NCBI GenBank assembly: GCA_002007465.1
Contig: LNAC01000348.1
Coordinates: 1,410,833 to 1,474,832 of the forward strand
Length of the DNA: 64,000 nucleotides
Reading direction: 5' to 3'
From: Ailurus styani
Taxonomy: Eukaryota; Chordata; Mammalia; Carnivora; Ailuridae
The position numbers were made by a program, and so were the translations under genes. Under the pieces are notes generated by a model that had not been told where the DNA came from, made no database searches, and saw nothing but the letters and a program-made list of their open reading frames with translations. Below, in pieces: positions 35,999 to 46,961 of the stretch. The stretch's first letter is position 1. Every line of letters starts with the position of its first letter.

Positions 35999-36109
35999 CT
36001 AAAGCGTTTAATATCAGCATCGGATACCAAATTCTTAATGACAAGAAACCCATTTTCTTCATAAAATTCTCTCTGTTCTAGGCTTAGAACATCATTATCC
36101 TGAGTATAC
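35999..36109 (-). CDS. PHYH: PHYH-family exon 3 (residues 45-82)
   Basis: This 111-nt exon encodes the block from [12 protein letters not shown] through [14 protein letters not shown] to DADIKRF. It is the N-terminal helix and first strands of the double-stranded beta-helix fold and is among the best conserved parts of the family. Its acceptor is TTCTTCTTTAG and its donor is GTACAG. The last codon (Arg82) is split AG|G across intron 3, the same phase as I recall for human. Confidence 0.96.
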
Positions 36110-36280
36110 CTAAAGAAGAAAAAGAAATTAAAAATAAGTCCAACTGAAAAATCACAACTCAACAATATGTATTGAGAGCCTGAGAAATGTTCATACTCTT
36201 CCACCCAGCATTTCTATTTTTTATTTACTCTAAGAAAATAATCTGAACTTTTCTTAAAAAACACGTCTTGGAGGGAGGGT

Positions 36281-36392
36281 TTATCTTTTTTTTTTTTTTT
36301 TTAAGTAATCACTCTACCCAACGTGGGGCTTGAACTCACAAACAAGAGATCAAGAGTCAAATGCTCTTCCCACTGAGCCAGCCAGGTGCCCC
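36281..36392 (-). mobile_element. Short older CAN SINE in intron 2
   Basis: T18, then 'aagtaatcactctacccaac' to 'gagccagccaggtgcccc'. The word taatctgaac recurs at 36239 and 36393. Confidence 0.88.
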
Positions 36393-36517
36393 TAATCTGA
36401 ACATTTTTAAAAAGATTTAAATCTAAAATGTTAACTACTACTGCCACCAAAAAATAGAAGAATAATTAATTATATCCACTCAATGGGATAGGATTCAGGC
36501 ATTAAAAATGAAGAGCA

Positions 36518-36713
36518 GGGGCCCGTGGGTGGCTCAGTCAGTTAAGCTTGGACTGGTCATTTCAGCTCAGGTCACGATCTCATGGGTCCTGAGATCGAGC
36601 CCCCAAATGGTCTATGGGCTCAGTGGAGAGTCTGCCTGAGATTCTCTCCCTCAGCCCCTCCCCTCCACTTGCAATGTGTGCACTTTCTCTCTTAAATAAA
36701 TAAATCTTTTAAG
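36518..36713 (+). mobile_element. CAN SINE in intron 2
   Basis: Flanked by aaaatgaagagca at 36505-36517 and 36714-36726. Confidence 0.93.
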
Positions 36714-36791
36714 AAAATGAAGAGCATATAATAATATGTACAGTACTTACTATGAAAAAATATACTTAGATTTGTGTAAAACCAAGACACT

Positions 36792-36994
36792 AGGGTACCT
36801 GGGTGGCTCAGTTCATCAAGCATCTGCCTTCAGCTTAGGTCATGAATCGAGCTTAGGTCATTGGAATCAAGTCCCACATCGGGTTCCCTGCTCAGCAGGG
36901 AATCTGCTTTCCCTCTGCCCTCCCCCCTGCTCCTGATCTCTCACAATCTCTCTCTCTCAAGTAAATAAAAAAGATCTTCAAAAGGGAAAAAAAA
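36792..36994 (+). mobile_element. CAN SINE in intron 2
   Basis: Flanked by aagacact at 36784-36791 and 36995-37002. Confidence 0.93.
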
Positions 36995-37510
36995 AAGACA
37001 CTATCTGAAAAAAATGCAAAGAAATACCAAAAAAACCTTTTTTTAAATGATTGCTTTTATGTAATGGAATTGTGGATGATTTTTTAAAAATTCCTTTTAT
37101 TTCTCTGATTTTCAAATTTGCTCTGTAATGACTATGTGTGGTTGGTTGTACAGGTGAGGAACAAATTCAATAGATGTTATATTTTGTATTGTCTAGATCA
37201 TACATTCTCAGAAGAAATCAAAGTGACAAAATCTAAGTAAGTGCATAGCATATGCACAAACTCAGATCACCTAGTCCATTCTTCTAGATTGGAAATGTGG
37301 CTCTATGAGAATATTCCATGGAGATCAATGTCTTCCCCTACAAAGCTAATTTAAGATAAACCAAAGATAGTAGCTAATATAGCAATAGGACCACAAACTA
37401 TAGGTTCACTTAAATGAAGTATAACATGTCTGAATTTGAAAAAATCAGATTATACACTTCTGATATTTTTCCCCTTTCTGAACTTTAAAATACATATAAA
37501 AATTAAAGTT

Positions 37511-37707
37511 GTTGTCAGGGGTACCTGGGTGGCTCAGTGGGTAAGCGTCTGCCTTTGGCTTGGGTCATGATCCCCGGGTCCTCGGATCAAGCCTCAGGTC
37601 AGGCTCCCTGCTCGGTGGGAAGACTGCTTCTCCTTCTGCCCCTTCCCCTGCTTGTGTTCCCTCTCTTGCTGTCTCTCTCTCTCTGTCAAATAAATTAATT
37701 AAAAAAA
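37511..37707 (+). mobile_element. CAN SINE in intron 2
   Basis: 'gtacctgggtggctcagtgg' to 'aaattaattaaaaa', flanked by aattaaagt. Confidence 0.92.
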
Positions 37708-37782
37708 ATTAAAGTGGCCTTCAGATTTTTCCCTACTTCTAATTAGAACAAATCTTGGCAACACAGGATTTGTATAATGAAT

Positions 37783-37983
37783 TTTTTAAAAGAATTTATT
37801 TATTCTCTGTAGAGATAGGGAGAGGGAGAGAGAGCAGGGGCAGGAGCAGAGGGAGAGGGAGAAGCAGACTCTCTGCTGAGCACAGAGCCTGACCCATGGC
37901 TTGATCCCAGGACCCATGAGATCATGACTTAAGCCAAAATCAAGAGTTGGATGCTTAACCCAGTAGCCACCCAGGCGCCCCTG
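37783..37983 (-). mobile_element. CAN SINE in intron 2
   Basis: Reversed and older: 'aaaagaatttatttattctc' to 'gccacccaggcgcccc'. Its right end is about 110 nt from the exon 2 donor. Confidence 0.92.
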
Positions 37984-38095
37984 TGTAAAGAATTTTCACC
38001 AGCCAATGTGAGATGTTGTATTTTATATCTTAATTACCACTAGGAAATGCTTTATATACATTGTATGGTTAAAAATGACAATTCGATCTACTTAC

Positions 38096-38154
38096 TGGAA
38101 TTGTGGAGGATGGAAACTGTTATGAGAAACAGCCTCTAAAGTGGGCTGAGCTAC
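38096..38154 (-). CDS. PHYH: PHYH-family exon 2 (residues 26-44 and part of 45)
   Basis: This 59-nt exon lies between acceptor CTACCTAG and the strong donor GTAAGT. It encodes VAQPTLEAVSHNSFHPPQF plus the first two bases of the Gln45 codon. It keeps Pro29, the presequence cleavage region, and the SFHPxQFQ block that leads into the mature enzyme. The middle of the exon is poorly conserved, as is usual for this presequence. Frame is restored by the first base of exon 3. Confidence 0.88.
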
Positions 38155-39394
38155 CTAGGTAGTAAATTAAGGCAAATGAAATGAAATTTAGGAGTCAACC
38201 TTTTCTAGAAACAATAGTCTGCCCTGGATTAGCCCTCATCAGGGAAGCCTGCGTTACACATATAGCCGCTGACAGGTGCACACAGTTGCTTGCTACGTCA
38301 TTTCATTTCAGAGTCTAGAGGAGGGCTGGAAGTCACAAGCCCTTTATCACCATTCCTGCTGCCTGGACCAGAAAAACTAGACACACAGGGCTCAGTAACT
38401 GGATCCAAGGTCACCCAGCAAAAAGTGCCTCAGCCCAGACTTGACCCTTACTCTTTAGCTTCCACTAGTTACTTCCACATGACTATTCCTTACACTAAAC
38501 TGCTCAACAAATAAAAATTGTAAGGTTCAAATCTAGAAGTAAGAAGAAATATGCTCTTCCCAAGAGGTATTGAATTTAGTGGGAGTCCAGTCCAAAATAC
38601 GAGAAGCCGTTTGGCTCATTATTCTTAAAAAAAAAAAAGTGGCTCTAGGAAAAGTATGATCCACATAGTTTAGTATAATTTTAAGTATCTTAAAGAGCTA
38701 GAAATTCTAGAAATTCTTTCTAGTGTTCTATCCAGGGAAGCTCAGGAAATTTACTTAGCCTCTTCTTTTCCTTTTAAATTTTTTCACTGATTCTTTAGCT
38801 TAAGAAGTGAGTGCAAGGACGTCACTACTCATAAACATGTCATTTTCATCATGTCTTTATGTAACTGGGGACAGTATAATCCTCTGTTCTTCCTAGGCAG
38901 AGAGATTAATGACCTTTGTTGGTTACTAGCAAGATGCTGTGGCCAGAGTGCAATATTTCAGTCCACAATTCTCCCTTCCATTGTGGGTTCTGCTGGTAGT
39001 GGTTGCTTTCCTCAGAAAAGTTTTTTTAATAATGTGGAAATGTTTCCTGAGCTTACTATATAATGTTAGTAAACATGAAAAAATGGATGCAAAAAGCTGT
39101 CTATAGACAATGGCCATAATTATGTAAATGCACAGAAAAGAAACACACCAAAACATTGATGATGATCGTGAGAGGTGGAATTATAGGTCATATTTGTTTT
39201 CTTCTCGATGCATCTCTGCATTTAAAAAGTGCACCGTGTTTTATTACTTAAAAACCCTGCTTTATGCCAGAACCCATATCTCTTTAGAACCAGTTAAGGC
39301 TGGGAAGAGACTGCCACACGATTTCCAGGATTGTTTTTAAGCCCCAACCACACACACATTCACTGACCGTCTTGGCAGAGCCGTCCAGTACCAG

Positions 39395-39570
39395 AGCCCC
39401 TGGCCACGTCTGTCTATTTAAGCTGAAGAGAATGAAAGTGAAAACTGCCCCTAGCCATATTTCAAGTGCTCGATGGCCACATGGGGGCTTGGAGCCACAG
39501 ACCTGGACAGTGCTGGTGCAGAATACCTCCAGCATGGCAGAAAGTTGATAGGATACTGCTCTTCTAGGAA
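39395..39570. mobile_element. hAT-type DNA transposon remnant
   Basis: 'catatttcaagtgctcgatg', 'gccacatgggggcttgg' and 'tggacagtgctg' match a common mammalian hAT family; I cannot name the subfamily with certainty. Confidence 0.5.
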
Positions 39571-39646
39571 ACAAAGATGAAAAAAGAAACTCTAACCTGA
39601 ACACGATTAGAGCAAGAACTAGCAGGATCCAAATATTAAAAAAAAA

Positions 39647-39781
39647 AAGTTTGTTTGTTTGTTTTAAGTAGGCTCACTGCCCAGCGTGGAACCCAACGCG
39701 GGGCTTGAAGTCACAACCCTGAGATAAAGAGCTGAGCTAGAATCAAGAGATGTCTCATGGACTGAGCCACCCAGGCACCCC
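39647..39781 (-). mobile_element. Short older CAN SINE in intron 1
   Basis: 'cccagcgtggaacccaacgc' to 'gagccacccaggcacccc', reversed, with a (TTTG)n start. Confidence 0.8.
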
Positions 39782-39863
39782 AGAATATCACGTTTTCTTA
39801 GTGGTCACAGACTGGACCTGGAAACCTTCATTCCGGTTCCAGGTATCCCCAGACCCCATATGT

Positions 39864-40038
39864 TGGTGGTTCTCACCGTTGGGTATGTATCAGAAACAAG
39901 TGAAAACAGACTGCTGGGCCCCACTCCCAGGTATGTGGAATCCATAGCTCTGAGATGAGCCTGGGAATCTGCATGTCTAACAAGTTTCCAGGGGACGTTG
40001 ATGTTGCAGGTCCTGGGAACACACTTTGACAACCACTG
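39864..40038 (+). mobile_element. MER5A element (hAT-Charlie)
   Basis: 'gtggttctcaccgttggg', 'agactgctgggccccactcc', 'tgcatgtctaacaagtttcc' and terminal 'caaccactg' fit MER5A. Confidence 0.85.
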
Positions 40039-40474
40039 CTTTAGTTAAAGGTCTTTGGTCAAGAGTTTTAATCTCTCCTGGCCTCGGTTTCTGTTTTTTC
40101 ACAGGTAAAATGAGATTACATAATCACCTTTATCAGTGTATGGACGGGATTTTAAGTTGACAGCGGTTCCGCTACATCGCGGCTGGTAAAAGTAAAAGAA
40201 AAGTAAAAAGAAACACTAGTAGAATCATTTTTAGGAAAGAGTTCAGGATCCTGCACACAGTAGAATAGAACCTAATCACCACTTAAAGGGAAATACCACG
40301 CAGGGTCCTCCACACTCCCAAAGTACCCCCTGAAAAAGAACACTTAATCGGAGCAGGAGAAACAATTCTATAAGGCATCTGATGTCCCTGTCCTGAGTGA
40401 CATCTTCCGGGATCCGCCACGGTGGTGCACACACTGCCTGCGAGAGTAACTCCTGAAGGCCAACCAGGAGAGAT

Positions 40475-40534
40475 CGTATCCACTCCTGCTGGGTCCACGG
40501 ACACCGTATCCACTCCTGCTGGATCCACGGACAC
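40475..40534. repeat. 30-bp tandem duplication
   Basis: Two adjacent 30-bp copies (40475-40504, 40505-40534) containing 'atccactcctgctgg(g/a)tcc' differ at one base. They lie at the intronic edge of the CpG island. Confidence 0.9.
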
Positions 40535-41095
40535 CGTGGCAGAGCAGCACGCACAGCTCTCCCCAAGGACCGAAGAGCCAGAGGAGGCCGCCCTTGGCCC
40601 CCCAAGAGTGCGCCGCTGCCTGACTGTCGGCCCGTCCGCCCCTGAAGCTCCAGGCAGCTCTTCGCTCCTGTTAATGAGCGACTGTGCTTCTCGTGTCTCG
40701 GGCTCTGGGCGGTCGGGTCACGCGCGGCCAAGTGCAGCAAATGCCGCAGTAGCTGAGAACAGGCCCCTCAGGAAGGACCTCATTCTCCCCGGGGCGAGGC
40801 AGGGAAACAGGCCCTCGGAGGGCCCGGAAGGTGGGGCGGCGCCGCATCGCACTGTCACGCGCCGCCTGTGCGGGCAGGCCAGGCCCCCGGCTGGGAGCTT
40901 GGGGACACCCGCGCCGAGACCCCCCGCCACCGCCGGTGCCCTACCTCCCCGCTCCCCGCCCCCGGGCTCCCGGAACAGCGGACACCGTCACCGGGACGCG
41001 GCGCGGACGAAGGGAAAAGCCCGCTAGGCGGCTGCGCCAGGAGCCCAGGAGGCCACCACGCCTGCAGCCCGAGCCCCGCGCAGCCCAAAGGATAC

Positions 41096-41170
41096 GCGGA
41101 CCCCGGCGCAGTGCCGGGCGAGGTGACCCAGCACGACGCGCAGGCGGGCGCCGGCACGGTCCTGGTTCAT
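41096..41170 (-). CDS. PHYH: PHYH-family exon 1, coding part (residues 1-25)
   Basis: The first coding exon reads MNQDRAGARLRVVLGHLARH and five further residues. RLRVVLGHL at residues 9-17 fits the PTS2 peroxisomal import signal, which in PHYH lies in a cleaved presequence. The start is chosen because it aligns with the family N-terminus and has G at -3. The exon ends in CGC followed by donor GTATCC, a weak match. Exons 1 and 2 then total 134 nt, as expected because human exon 3 begins at c.135. It lies in the middle of the CpG island. Confidence 0.88.
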
Positions 41171-41335
41171 GGCTCCGCGAGGAGAGTAGCCAGCCGGGCC
41201 TCGGTCCCGGCTCGGGGCGGCCGGCCGGCCCAGGAGCAGAAGCGGCCTGGCCCAGCGCGGAGATGCACTGAGCCTCCGGGGCCCAAGCGCCAGGCCACCT
41301 TAGGGTGCGGACTTTGTCCCCGCACACTCAGCTCC
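41171..41335 (-). other. Probable 5' UTR of the PHYH-family gene
   Basis: GC-rich sequence upstream of the ATG ends GGAGCC before the start codon. I see no ATG on the minus strand between about 41330 and 41170 other than the start, so no uORF with ATG is expected. The upstream boundary is a guess from where CpG density falls. Confidence 0.45.
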
Positions 41336-41345
41336 TCGGGAATCA

Positions 41346-41700
41346 CAGAGATCCTCCCTGCCGCACACAGCAGGGAAACTGGTTTTTACGGGTTTAGAAA
41401 CCGGCCCAAAGAGCAGTGAGCCAGAACATGACCCACCTTCCCAAACGCCTAGTTTCAGTCTACTTTATTCCACGTGACTGCGCCTGTCTCTGCCGCTGAA
41501 GTAACAGTTCAGATGTTCGGCCCTAGAAGCAACGTGCTGTTCAAAAGATGCGTTTAATTTATTGGGAATCCAGTGTGAAATATTAGAAACATATTGGCTT
41601 CCATTAAAAAAGAAAAAAGGGTACATGAAATAAATTACTCCGTGAAACGCTCCCGATTCACATAGTCTAGTATTATTTTAAATTTTCTAAAGAACTAGAA
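41346..41700. other. Upstream flank of the promoter, nothing recognised
   Basis: CpG density drops to background here. There is no repeat consensus or gene signal. Confidence 0.4.
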
Positions 41701-41701
41701 T

Positions 41702-41808
41702 TTTTAAAAGTTTATTTAAATAATCTCTACACCCAACGTGGGTGTCAAATTCAGGACCCCAACATGAAGGAGGTACGCATTTCACCAACCAAGCCAGTCA
41801 GACATCCC
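41702..41808 (-). mobile_element. Short older CAN SINE
   Basis: 'taatctctacacccaacgtg' to 'aagccagtcagacatccc', reversed. Confidence 0.85.
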
Positions 41809-41998
41809 TTCCTTCTTCCCTCCCTCTCCCTTCCCTCCTCCCCCCTTCTTTTCTTCCTTCCCTCTGTTTCCTTTCCTTTCCTTTCCTCTCCTCTCCTTTC
41901 CTTTTCCCTCCTTCCTCCCTCCCTTCCTCTCTTCCTCCCTTCCTTCCTTCCTTCCTTCTCTCCATCTTTCTTTCTCTCTTTCACTCTTTCTCCCTTTT
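41809..41998 (+). repeat. Polypyrimidine (TTCC/CTTT)n tract
   Basis: About 190 nt almost entirely of C and T on the plus strand, with CCTTCC and TTCCTTCC units. Frames across it are low-complexity artefacts. Confidence 0.95.
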
Positions 41999-42004
41999 CA
42001 GCAG

Positions 42005-42925
42005 TTCAGATACTTAGGGGAAAAATATACAGGATTCCAGCCACCATCATCAGGGTCATAAACATCCATCACCTCTTAAAGTTCCCTCCCACACTCTCGC
42101 CCTCATTATTCTGTGTGTATGTAGTGAGGACACAACATAAAATCTACTCTCTTAGCAAGTTTTCAGTAGAAAACGCAGCACTGCGAGCTGTGACCACGAT
42201 GCTGTATTGTAGATTTCCAGAACTATCTACCTAGTGTACCTGAAACTCTGTAGCCTTAAACCATCCCCTCTCCATTCTCTCCTCCCTTACCCCTGGTAAC
42301 CACCATTCTGTCTGCTTCTATGCGTTTGACTCTTAAATTCCTCCTATAAGTGGTAGCAGGTACTATTAGTCTTGTGACTGGCTTATTTCACTTAGCATTG
42401 TGCCCCCCAGCTCCATCCGTGTGTCACAAGTGGCAGGATCTCCTTCCTTATTAGGTTTGAATCATATTCCGTTGTGTGTTTACCCTATTTTTTTTTTATC
42501 TTTCACTTGATGACAGACACTTAGGTTGTTGCCATATCTTAGCTCTTGTTTTTTTTTTTTTAAGATTTTATTTATTATTTATTTGACACAGAGCAAGAGA
42601 GAGATTACAAGTAGGCAGAGAGGCAGGAAGAGAGAGGAGGAAGCAGGCTCCACGCTGAGCAGAGAGCCCGATGCGGGCCTCGATCCCAGGACCCTGGGAT
42701 CATGACCTGAGCCGAAGGCAGAGGCTTTAACCCACTGAGCCACCCAGGCGGTCATATCTTAGCTCTTGTAAAGAGTGTTGCAGTGAATGTGGGAGTGCAG
42801 ACATCTTTTTGAAATCTAATTTCAATTCCTTTGGATATATACCCAGAAGTGGGATTCCAGGATCACATGGTAGTTCTGTTTTTAGTTTTCTGAGGACTTT
42901 TCATACTGTTTTCCATAATGGCTGT
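42005..42925 (-). mobile_element. Old LINE-1 (L1M-type) fragment
   Basis: Reversed L1M landmarks 'ctggtaaccaccattctgtc', 'ttcacttagcattgtgcccc' and 'ggatatatacccagaagtgg'. Split by a SINE at 42550. Confidence 0.88.
42550..42752 (-). mobile_element. CAN SINE inserted in L1M
   Basis: The exact 17-bp duplication catatcttagctcttgt lies at 42533-42549 and 42753-42769. Confidence 0.96.
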
Positions 42926-43079
42926 AAGAACTGGAAATTCTTTGTAGAATATCTTTCCCATCTAGTCTCTGCAGGTGATTGACATAGCATCTCACTTTCT
43001 TTTCTCTCCCTCATTTTTCTCATTGTTTCTTTGTCTTAAAGAGTTACTTCCAGAATGTCTCACCTTATAAACATGTTAT

Positions 43080-43270
43080 CATTTTTTTAAAGAGTTTATT
43101 TATTTATTTACTTCTCTGAGAAAGAGAGAACACAGGGGGAGGAGAGGGACTGGCAGGCTCCATGCTAAGTGCTGAGCCAGAGGCCGGGCTGGATCTGGAG
43201 ACCCGAAGAACACCGCCTGAGCTGAAATCAAGCATCAGCCACTTCACCCATTGAGCCACCTGGATGCCCC
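43080..43270 (-). mobile_element. CAN SINE
   Basis: Older reversed copy flanked by taaacatgttat at 43068-43079 and 43271-43282. Confidence 0.92.
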
Positions 43271-43282
43271 TAAACATGTTAT

Positions 43283-43653
43283 AGTTTCTAAAGGGATGTC
43301 TTTATGTAATGTGGTGAAACAGCTATACTCACAGAGAAAAGCGGGCCAGGACTCAGAATTTAGTTTATTAGCTGCTGCCTATTTCCTCTGAGGCAGGGTG
43401 GAGAATTGTCAACATCCAGAGCAAGGCTAGCCCTTCGGCCTTCCTCTTTGGGTTCTCTATCCTTTCTCCATGATTCCTCCTTAGCCAGACTCTCAGACAT
43501 TTTTAGGTTGACGGAGAGGTCCTGGGCCTTCCCTCATTAGCTCTTCACCTCATCGCCCACAAATTAATCATCGCAGGGCTGGAACCTGATTCTGAACTCG
43601 TTGACTGGATTGCCAGGGTTCTTCAGGAGAGGCGCTTACTTTTATCATAGTTT
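43283..43653. other. Unique sequence, nothing recognised
   Basis: No gene or repeat signal seen. Confidence 0.4.
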
Positions 43654-43669
43654 AAAATGAAGTATCTGG

Positions 43670-43865
43670 GCGCCTGGGTGGCTCAGTGGGTTAAAGCCTC
43701 TGCTTTCGGCTCAGGTCATGATCTCAGGGTCCTGGGATCGAGGCCCGCATCGGGCTCTCTGCTCAGCAGGGAGCCTACTTCCTCCTCTCTCTCTGCCTGC
43801 CTCTCTGCCTCCTTGTGATCTCTCTCCCTCTGTGAAATAAATAAATAAAATCTTAAAAAAAAAAT
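43670..43865 (+). mobile_element. Young CAN SINE ('CACAGAGGGAGAGAG' variant)
   Basis: Same diagnostic block as the copies at 27867 and 31829. The 16-bp duplication aaaatgaagtatctgg lies at 43654-43669 and 43866-43881. Confidence 0.97.
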
Positions 43866-43881
43866 AAAATGAAGTATCTGG

Positions 43882-44835
43882 CCTTTGGCAGGTAAAGGAA
43901 AGAGAATCTTCATCTTTCTGCTTCTGAGTTAAAAGGGCTCCTGGACTGGGCATGCGTGAATCCGCGAATCCTTACTGCCTCCGTCTGGTGGAAAGTAGGC
44001 ACTGCTAGGAAGAGTCAAATGTAAATTAAATTCAAGCCAACCCAGATTATTTAAAGGTCAAGATCTTTACCCACACAAACCCTGAAAGTTATTGACTTTC
44101 CTGACCAATGGGAAAGACAGTGAGATAAGACTACCTACACCTGTAGTTTTAAGGTTCCCCCCCAAACACCTTGTTTTACAAGCGTGTGAAAATCCTCGCC
44201 GCTCTACTCTGAGCTAGTTTAAGAGTATGGTTGTGGAAAGAGACGAAGGATATCTTTGAAGGCTTCCAATTATTGTCTGCCTTTTTTGAATTATAGGATG
44301 CTGGGTTTAAAATGTCTCATTGAAGATCCCATGGGGAATTAAAACAATAATTTTTCCATGAGTAATTTGATGAATGTTCCTAGTTTTAAAAACAGTGATT
44401 TGGATTATGTGGAAATTCCTTAGGTATGCATCTTTAATAACTGTGTTATTAACATAAAAATATTTGAGAACATTTGAAATGGAACACTAATGAAGCAAAC
44501 ATTATCACAAGAATGATCATTTCTTTCTCCTTCAGCATTTGGTATTTATTCGTTTCTTATTAAAGTTGGAATTTTGAAGGTCACTTCAAAATTACCTTTT
44601 CCCATCCTATTCGAACAATGTGCTTCATTTTCCCAAATATTGAAAGTAACCTTGAAGACAAATGTCGAAACATAACAATTTTCAAAACCATCTGAGGAAT
44701 AGTTCTCCCCAGATGTGTAAGAAGTTAGAGAAAATGATTTTTTAACAATAGCCATATTTGAGCAGCTAAGAAAAAAATAGTATGACTGGAGAAATTTGAA
44801 TTAAATTGTTCAAGAGCTGTGCACACTTATGAAAA
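43882..44835. other. Unique AT-rich sequence, nothing recognised
   Basis: No ORF with a domain and no repeat consensus seen. Confidence 0.4.
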
Positions 44836-44944
44836 ATTTTAAAAGATTTTATTTTTAAGTGATCTCTACACCCAGCTGAGGCCAGAACTCTCATCCCAGA
44901 GACCAAGCGTTTCATGCTCCACCAACTGAGCCAGCCAGCCCCGC
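44836..44944 (-). mobile_element. Short older CAN SINE
   Basis: 'agtgatctctacacccagct' to 'actgagccagccagccc', reversed. Confidence 0.85.
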
Positions 44945-45339
44945 CCCCCGAACTATTTTATTATATGAAGCAGAAATTGCAATCAATCCCAGATTCAAAA
45001 ATGCCATTCTTTCCTGAGGAGAAGAGATGATCGTAGCCTGGTAATTTAGTAGCAAGGTTTAAAGTTGGTCAGACTCATTCATGCACCGAACAGAAGCCAG
45101 CATGGTGGCCATCTGCCTGGAGCTCTGCCCATCCTGGACTTTCTCAGCTGCGGGGGGCAGTTCTGCACTCCCAGCAAAATCCAGCCCTCCCCTTGTGCAA
45201 TAACCCCTATCTCCTGTCTTGACTATTCCAGAACCTTGCTCAAGCGATTCTCCTCTTCCCTCTCCTCTTCTCCACCCTGTTGGATCCCCACCCCTCACCA
45301 TTAGCATAGAAGCCTTCTGCTAGCGCCCCATCTTATGAA

Positions 45340-45885
45340 GTCTCTCTGGTGATGCCACTTCCTCCAGCTCCCACTCACACATTTCTCTAGTCTTTCTGCA
45401 GCAAAGCTTGAAAAAATTGTATACATTCCCTATCTCCGGTTTTTCTCCTCTCATTTTCTTTGGAATCCAGTTAATCTTTTACCCTCCCTGTTCCGCCAAA
45501 AGTGCTGGTCAAATTTGACCAGCGATTACCATGTGGTGCACCCAAATTCTCATTTTGAAGCTTATTAGACCCCAAGCGTCACGAGACCCAATGAAACATG
45601 GACGCAACTTCCCTCCCAGTTTCTTCTCAGCCTCTTTCGTGGAGTCTCCCTCATCCCCCAGGCTCCTTGGACAGCTCTTTTCTATAGACATGGGTTTCCC
45701 CAGTAATCTCCATCTCGTCACTTTAATTTCCTTCTGTAAGCTTATGACCCCCAAATTTATATCTTCAGCCTGGACTCTCCAGAGAATTCCAGACCCTGTG
45801 TATTCAACTGCCTGCTTCCACATCGTCTAACAGACATCTCAAAGGTCAGAATTCCTGACCTTCTCCCCTCAAAAATCATGACCCC
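45340..45885 (+). repeat. Ancient interspersed repeat, family not named
   Basis: Pyrimidine-rich stretch with 'cccccaaatttatatcttca', 'aattccagaccctgtgtatt' and 'caactgcctgcttccacatc'. It shares its layout with 60895-61565, so both are copies of one old mammalian family. Confidence 0.5.
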
Positions 45886-46090
45886 CCACCAAAAAAAATG
45901 TATGTTTATGTTCTAACCCTCAGAAAGCATGAAAGTGACCTTGTTTGGTAAAAGGGTCTTTGCAGTTATGATTAAGGATCTCAAGATGAGTTCATCCTGG
46001 ACTATTTGGGTGAGCCCTAAACCCCAAGGAAAAATCTCTCCAAATGACTGACATCTCCCTTCCTGTTGAGCACCACTGATCTCTGGTATT
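45886..46090 (+). mobile_element. Degenerate LTR-like repeat fragment (MaLR-like)
   Basis: 'gttctaaccctcagaaagca', 'gtgaccttgtttggtaaaag' and 'ggtctttgcagttatgatta' match a common mammalian repeat that I associate with MaLR-type LTRs. It is non-coding and old. Confidence 0.45.
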
Positions 46091-46958
46091 TTGTAATGAA
46101 AGTGGGATAGGGAGGAAGGAAACAAACAAACAAAAAATCACACACACGTGCCCAGGCACACAATCCACTCATTTCCATTCCTTTAGACCTGAATTACAAT
46201 TTCAGAATCTGTCCCATAAAGATTGTGGTCTTCTCACATGAAAATAATTTAAGAAATACAGGATAAATCTAATTCTAAAAGCACAAGTATTAATTAGGCT
46301 ATGTGCTGTAGTTCTAAGACAAGCTTTCTATAAATCATTTCCACACAAAGAGAGGCAAGCGAATTTTCTCCAAGCCTGTTTCTGATATCAGCCATAAATA
46401 AAACTAGTCTGAGGAACTGACATGGTGTGCAGTGCCCAGATTTGTGATCTTTCAGCATTAACTCTAAACTCAAAGATACATACGTATCAATCCAGCAGAA
46501 GACGAAAGGATAAAATTAACACTTAAGGAGTTGTTCTGGTTGAGAAATGTCAAGAGGCCTGGGGTAAATTACCTAGGATGAAATGAAGAAAAATCAACCA
46601 GCAAACCTTTGCACACTTCTTGAGCACCTCACTTGTGCAGGGCTGTCGGCAAAGTACACAGCAACCCTTTCTGTAAGCAGAGTGTTCACGACCTAGTTGT
46701 GGAGAAAGACCCCAAGAACCTAGCAAGGGCAGGCACGCTGCCGGAGGAATTTCTCCCCAGGGCGTGTGTGTGTCCAGAGGAGAGGGAGAGAGGCTGCGGT
46801 GAGACTCTGCTGGGGGAAGCGGGGTTTTGGTCCTGAGGCTAAATTGCCCAAGAACGAAGGAAGATACCTGCCAGTCTTGCTGGAACATTTCAGCCTTCCG
46901 TGGCCCCTTGGTGTATATTCCAGCTTGGCATGTATCATTTTCATATATGTATATATGT
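46091..46958. other. Unique sequence, nothing recognised
   Basis: Overlapping frames on both strands at 46550-46980 lack any domain. No repeat consensus. Confidence 0.4.
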
Positions 46959-46961
46959 TTA

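Larger units (their letters stand above)
36110..38095 (-). other. Intron 2 of the PHYH-family gene
   Basis: It carries five SINE copies; the rest is AT-rich unique sequence. Confidence 0.9.
38155..41095 (-). other. Intron 1 of the PHYH-family gene
   Basis: The 5' part is CpG-island sequence with a 30-bp tandem duplication; further in are hAT remnants and a short SINE. A degenerate MIR-like patch ('aaggtcacccagcaaaaagt') lies near 38410. Confidence 0.9.
40540..41345. promoter_or_regulatory. CpG island promoter of the PHYH-family gene
   Basis: This stretch is far richer in G+C and CpG than the AT-rich surroundings, with many CGCG and CCGCC words, and holds the start codon at 41170. The likely first exon (about 41170-41340) is GC-rich with no evident TATA box, typical of housekeeping peroxisomal genes. 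GC-box-like words such as CCCCGCCC (near 40950) are present. The exact transcription start cannot be read from sequence. Confidence 0.8.

Noticed and set aside
40422..41027. 201-codon plus-strand ORF in the CpG island, with overlapping ORFs at 40831-41419
   Set aside because: GC-rich sequence lacks stop codons by chance. The frames oppose the real exon 1 of the minus-strand gene and show no domain.
41809..42017. Ser/Pro/Leu-rich ORFs over the TTCC tract
   Set aside because: Low-complexity translation of a polypyrimidine repeat.
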